The notes beneath the pieces were generated by a model. The model saw only the letters and a program-made list of their open reading frames with translations. It searched no databases and had not been told where the DNA came from. Shown here one piece after another: positions 63,771 through 64,000 of a stretch of DNA of 64,000 bases (position 1 is the stretch's first letter; the number at the start of each line of letters is the position of its first letter). Both the position numbers and the translations under genes were made by a program. The DNA comes from Hanleya hanleyi (Eukaryota; Mollusca; Polyplacophora; Lepidopleurida; Hanleyidae): assembly GCA_036873755.1 (NCBI GenBank), contig JAVTVY010018704.1:1-64000 (forward strand), read 5' to 3'.

Positions 63771-64000
63771 CAAAGTGCATGTATGCACAAAATTATAAAG
63801 AAACCCTTATAAGAACGAAGATTTTACGACTTTAAACTTTAGAACTTGGGGGGAAAATGTAGATTTTAACAATACAGTACATGTATGTTAAAACACAAAA
63901 TCTGTAATTTGGGGGTATTCTGTCATTTTTTTGGAATTTGGGTACCAGTTAAAGGTATGAATTTCATCCTGTATATGCATGCCCCTGGACCCCATCCTAT

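Overview
This window is animal nuclear DNA. It holds one confidently recognisable gene: the central part of a PARD3 (Par-3/Bazooka) cell-polarity scaffold on the minus strand, split into 13 coding exons between 45838 and 9480. Every splice phase joins cleanly, giving about 1,080 codons in frame. In protein order the exons carry the end of the N-terminal CR1 oligomerisation domain, a 14-3-3/Par-1-type serine site, PDZ1, a long low-complexity linker, PDZ2, PDZ3 and the CR3 atypical-PKC docking and phosphorylation site. The first exon (start of CR1) and the C-terminal exons were not found; they probably lie beyond the right and left ends of the window. The intron density, the many TACATGTA words and SINE tails of the 'gtgagtgagtg..tttaatgt' type suggest a marine mollusc or related lophotrochozoan. 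That assignment is an inference.

Layout from left to right. 1-4980 is a 23-bp satellite that runs off the left edge. 4985-9479 is gene-poor and should be PARD3 intron or 3' region. 9480-25315 holds nine PARD3 exons, separated by introns with MITEs, a 70-bp x 4 repeat, a 34-bp repeat, a 1.25-kb 30-bp satellite, a LINE 3' end, two tRNA-type SINE copies and a 5S-rRNA-derived SINE. 25316-36891 holds three more exons (29769-29951, 35425-35597 and 36717-36891), together with a 33-bp array made of copies of an exon's own 5' splice site and a 29-bp satellite grown inside a MITE. 36892-45733 is a long intron with several inverted-repeat elements, including a foldback element with tandem repeats in its arms. 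45734-45838 is the CR1 exon. 45839-64000 has no certain exon, but contains a 318-bp near-perfect palindrome, several terminal-inverted-repeat elements, a second 5S SINE, a 28-bp minisatellite, a promoter-like patch near 51.5 kb and one possible 3'-terminal exon near 49.4 kb.

I see no operon, CRISPR array, rRNA operon or bacterial gene. The most unusual structure is the tandem array of 5' splice sites directly downstream of the exon at 29769-29951. About 16 near-consensus donors follow the real one at roughly 33-bp spacing, and reading through the real donor meets a stop codon at once. Most long open frames in the window lie in satellites whose unit or higher-order unit is a multiple of three, and I do not regard them as genes.
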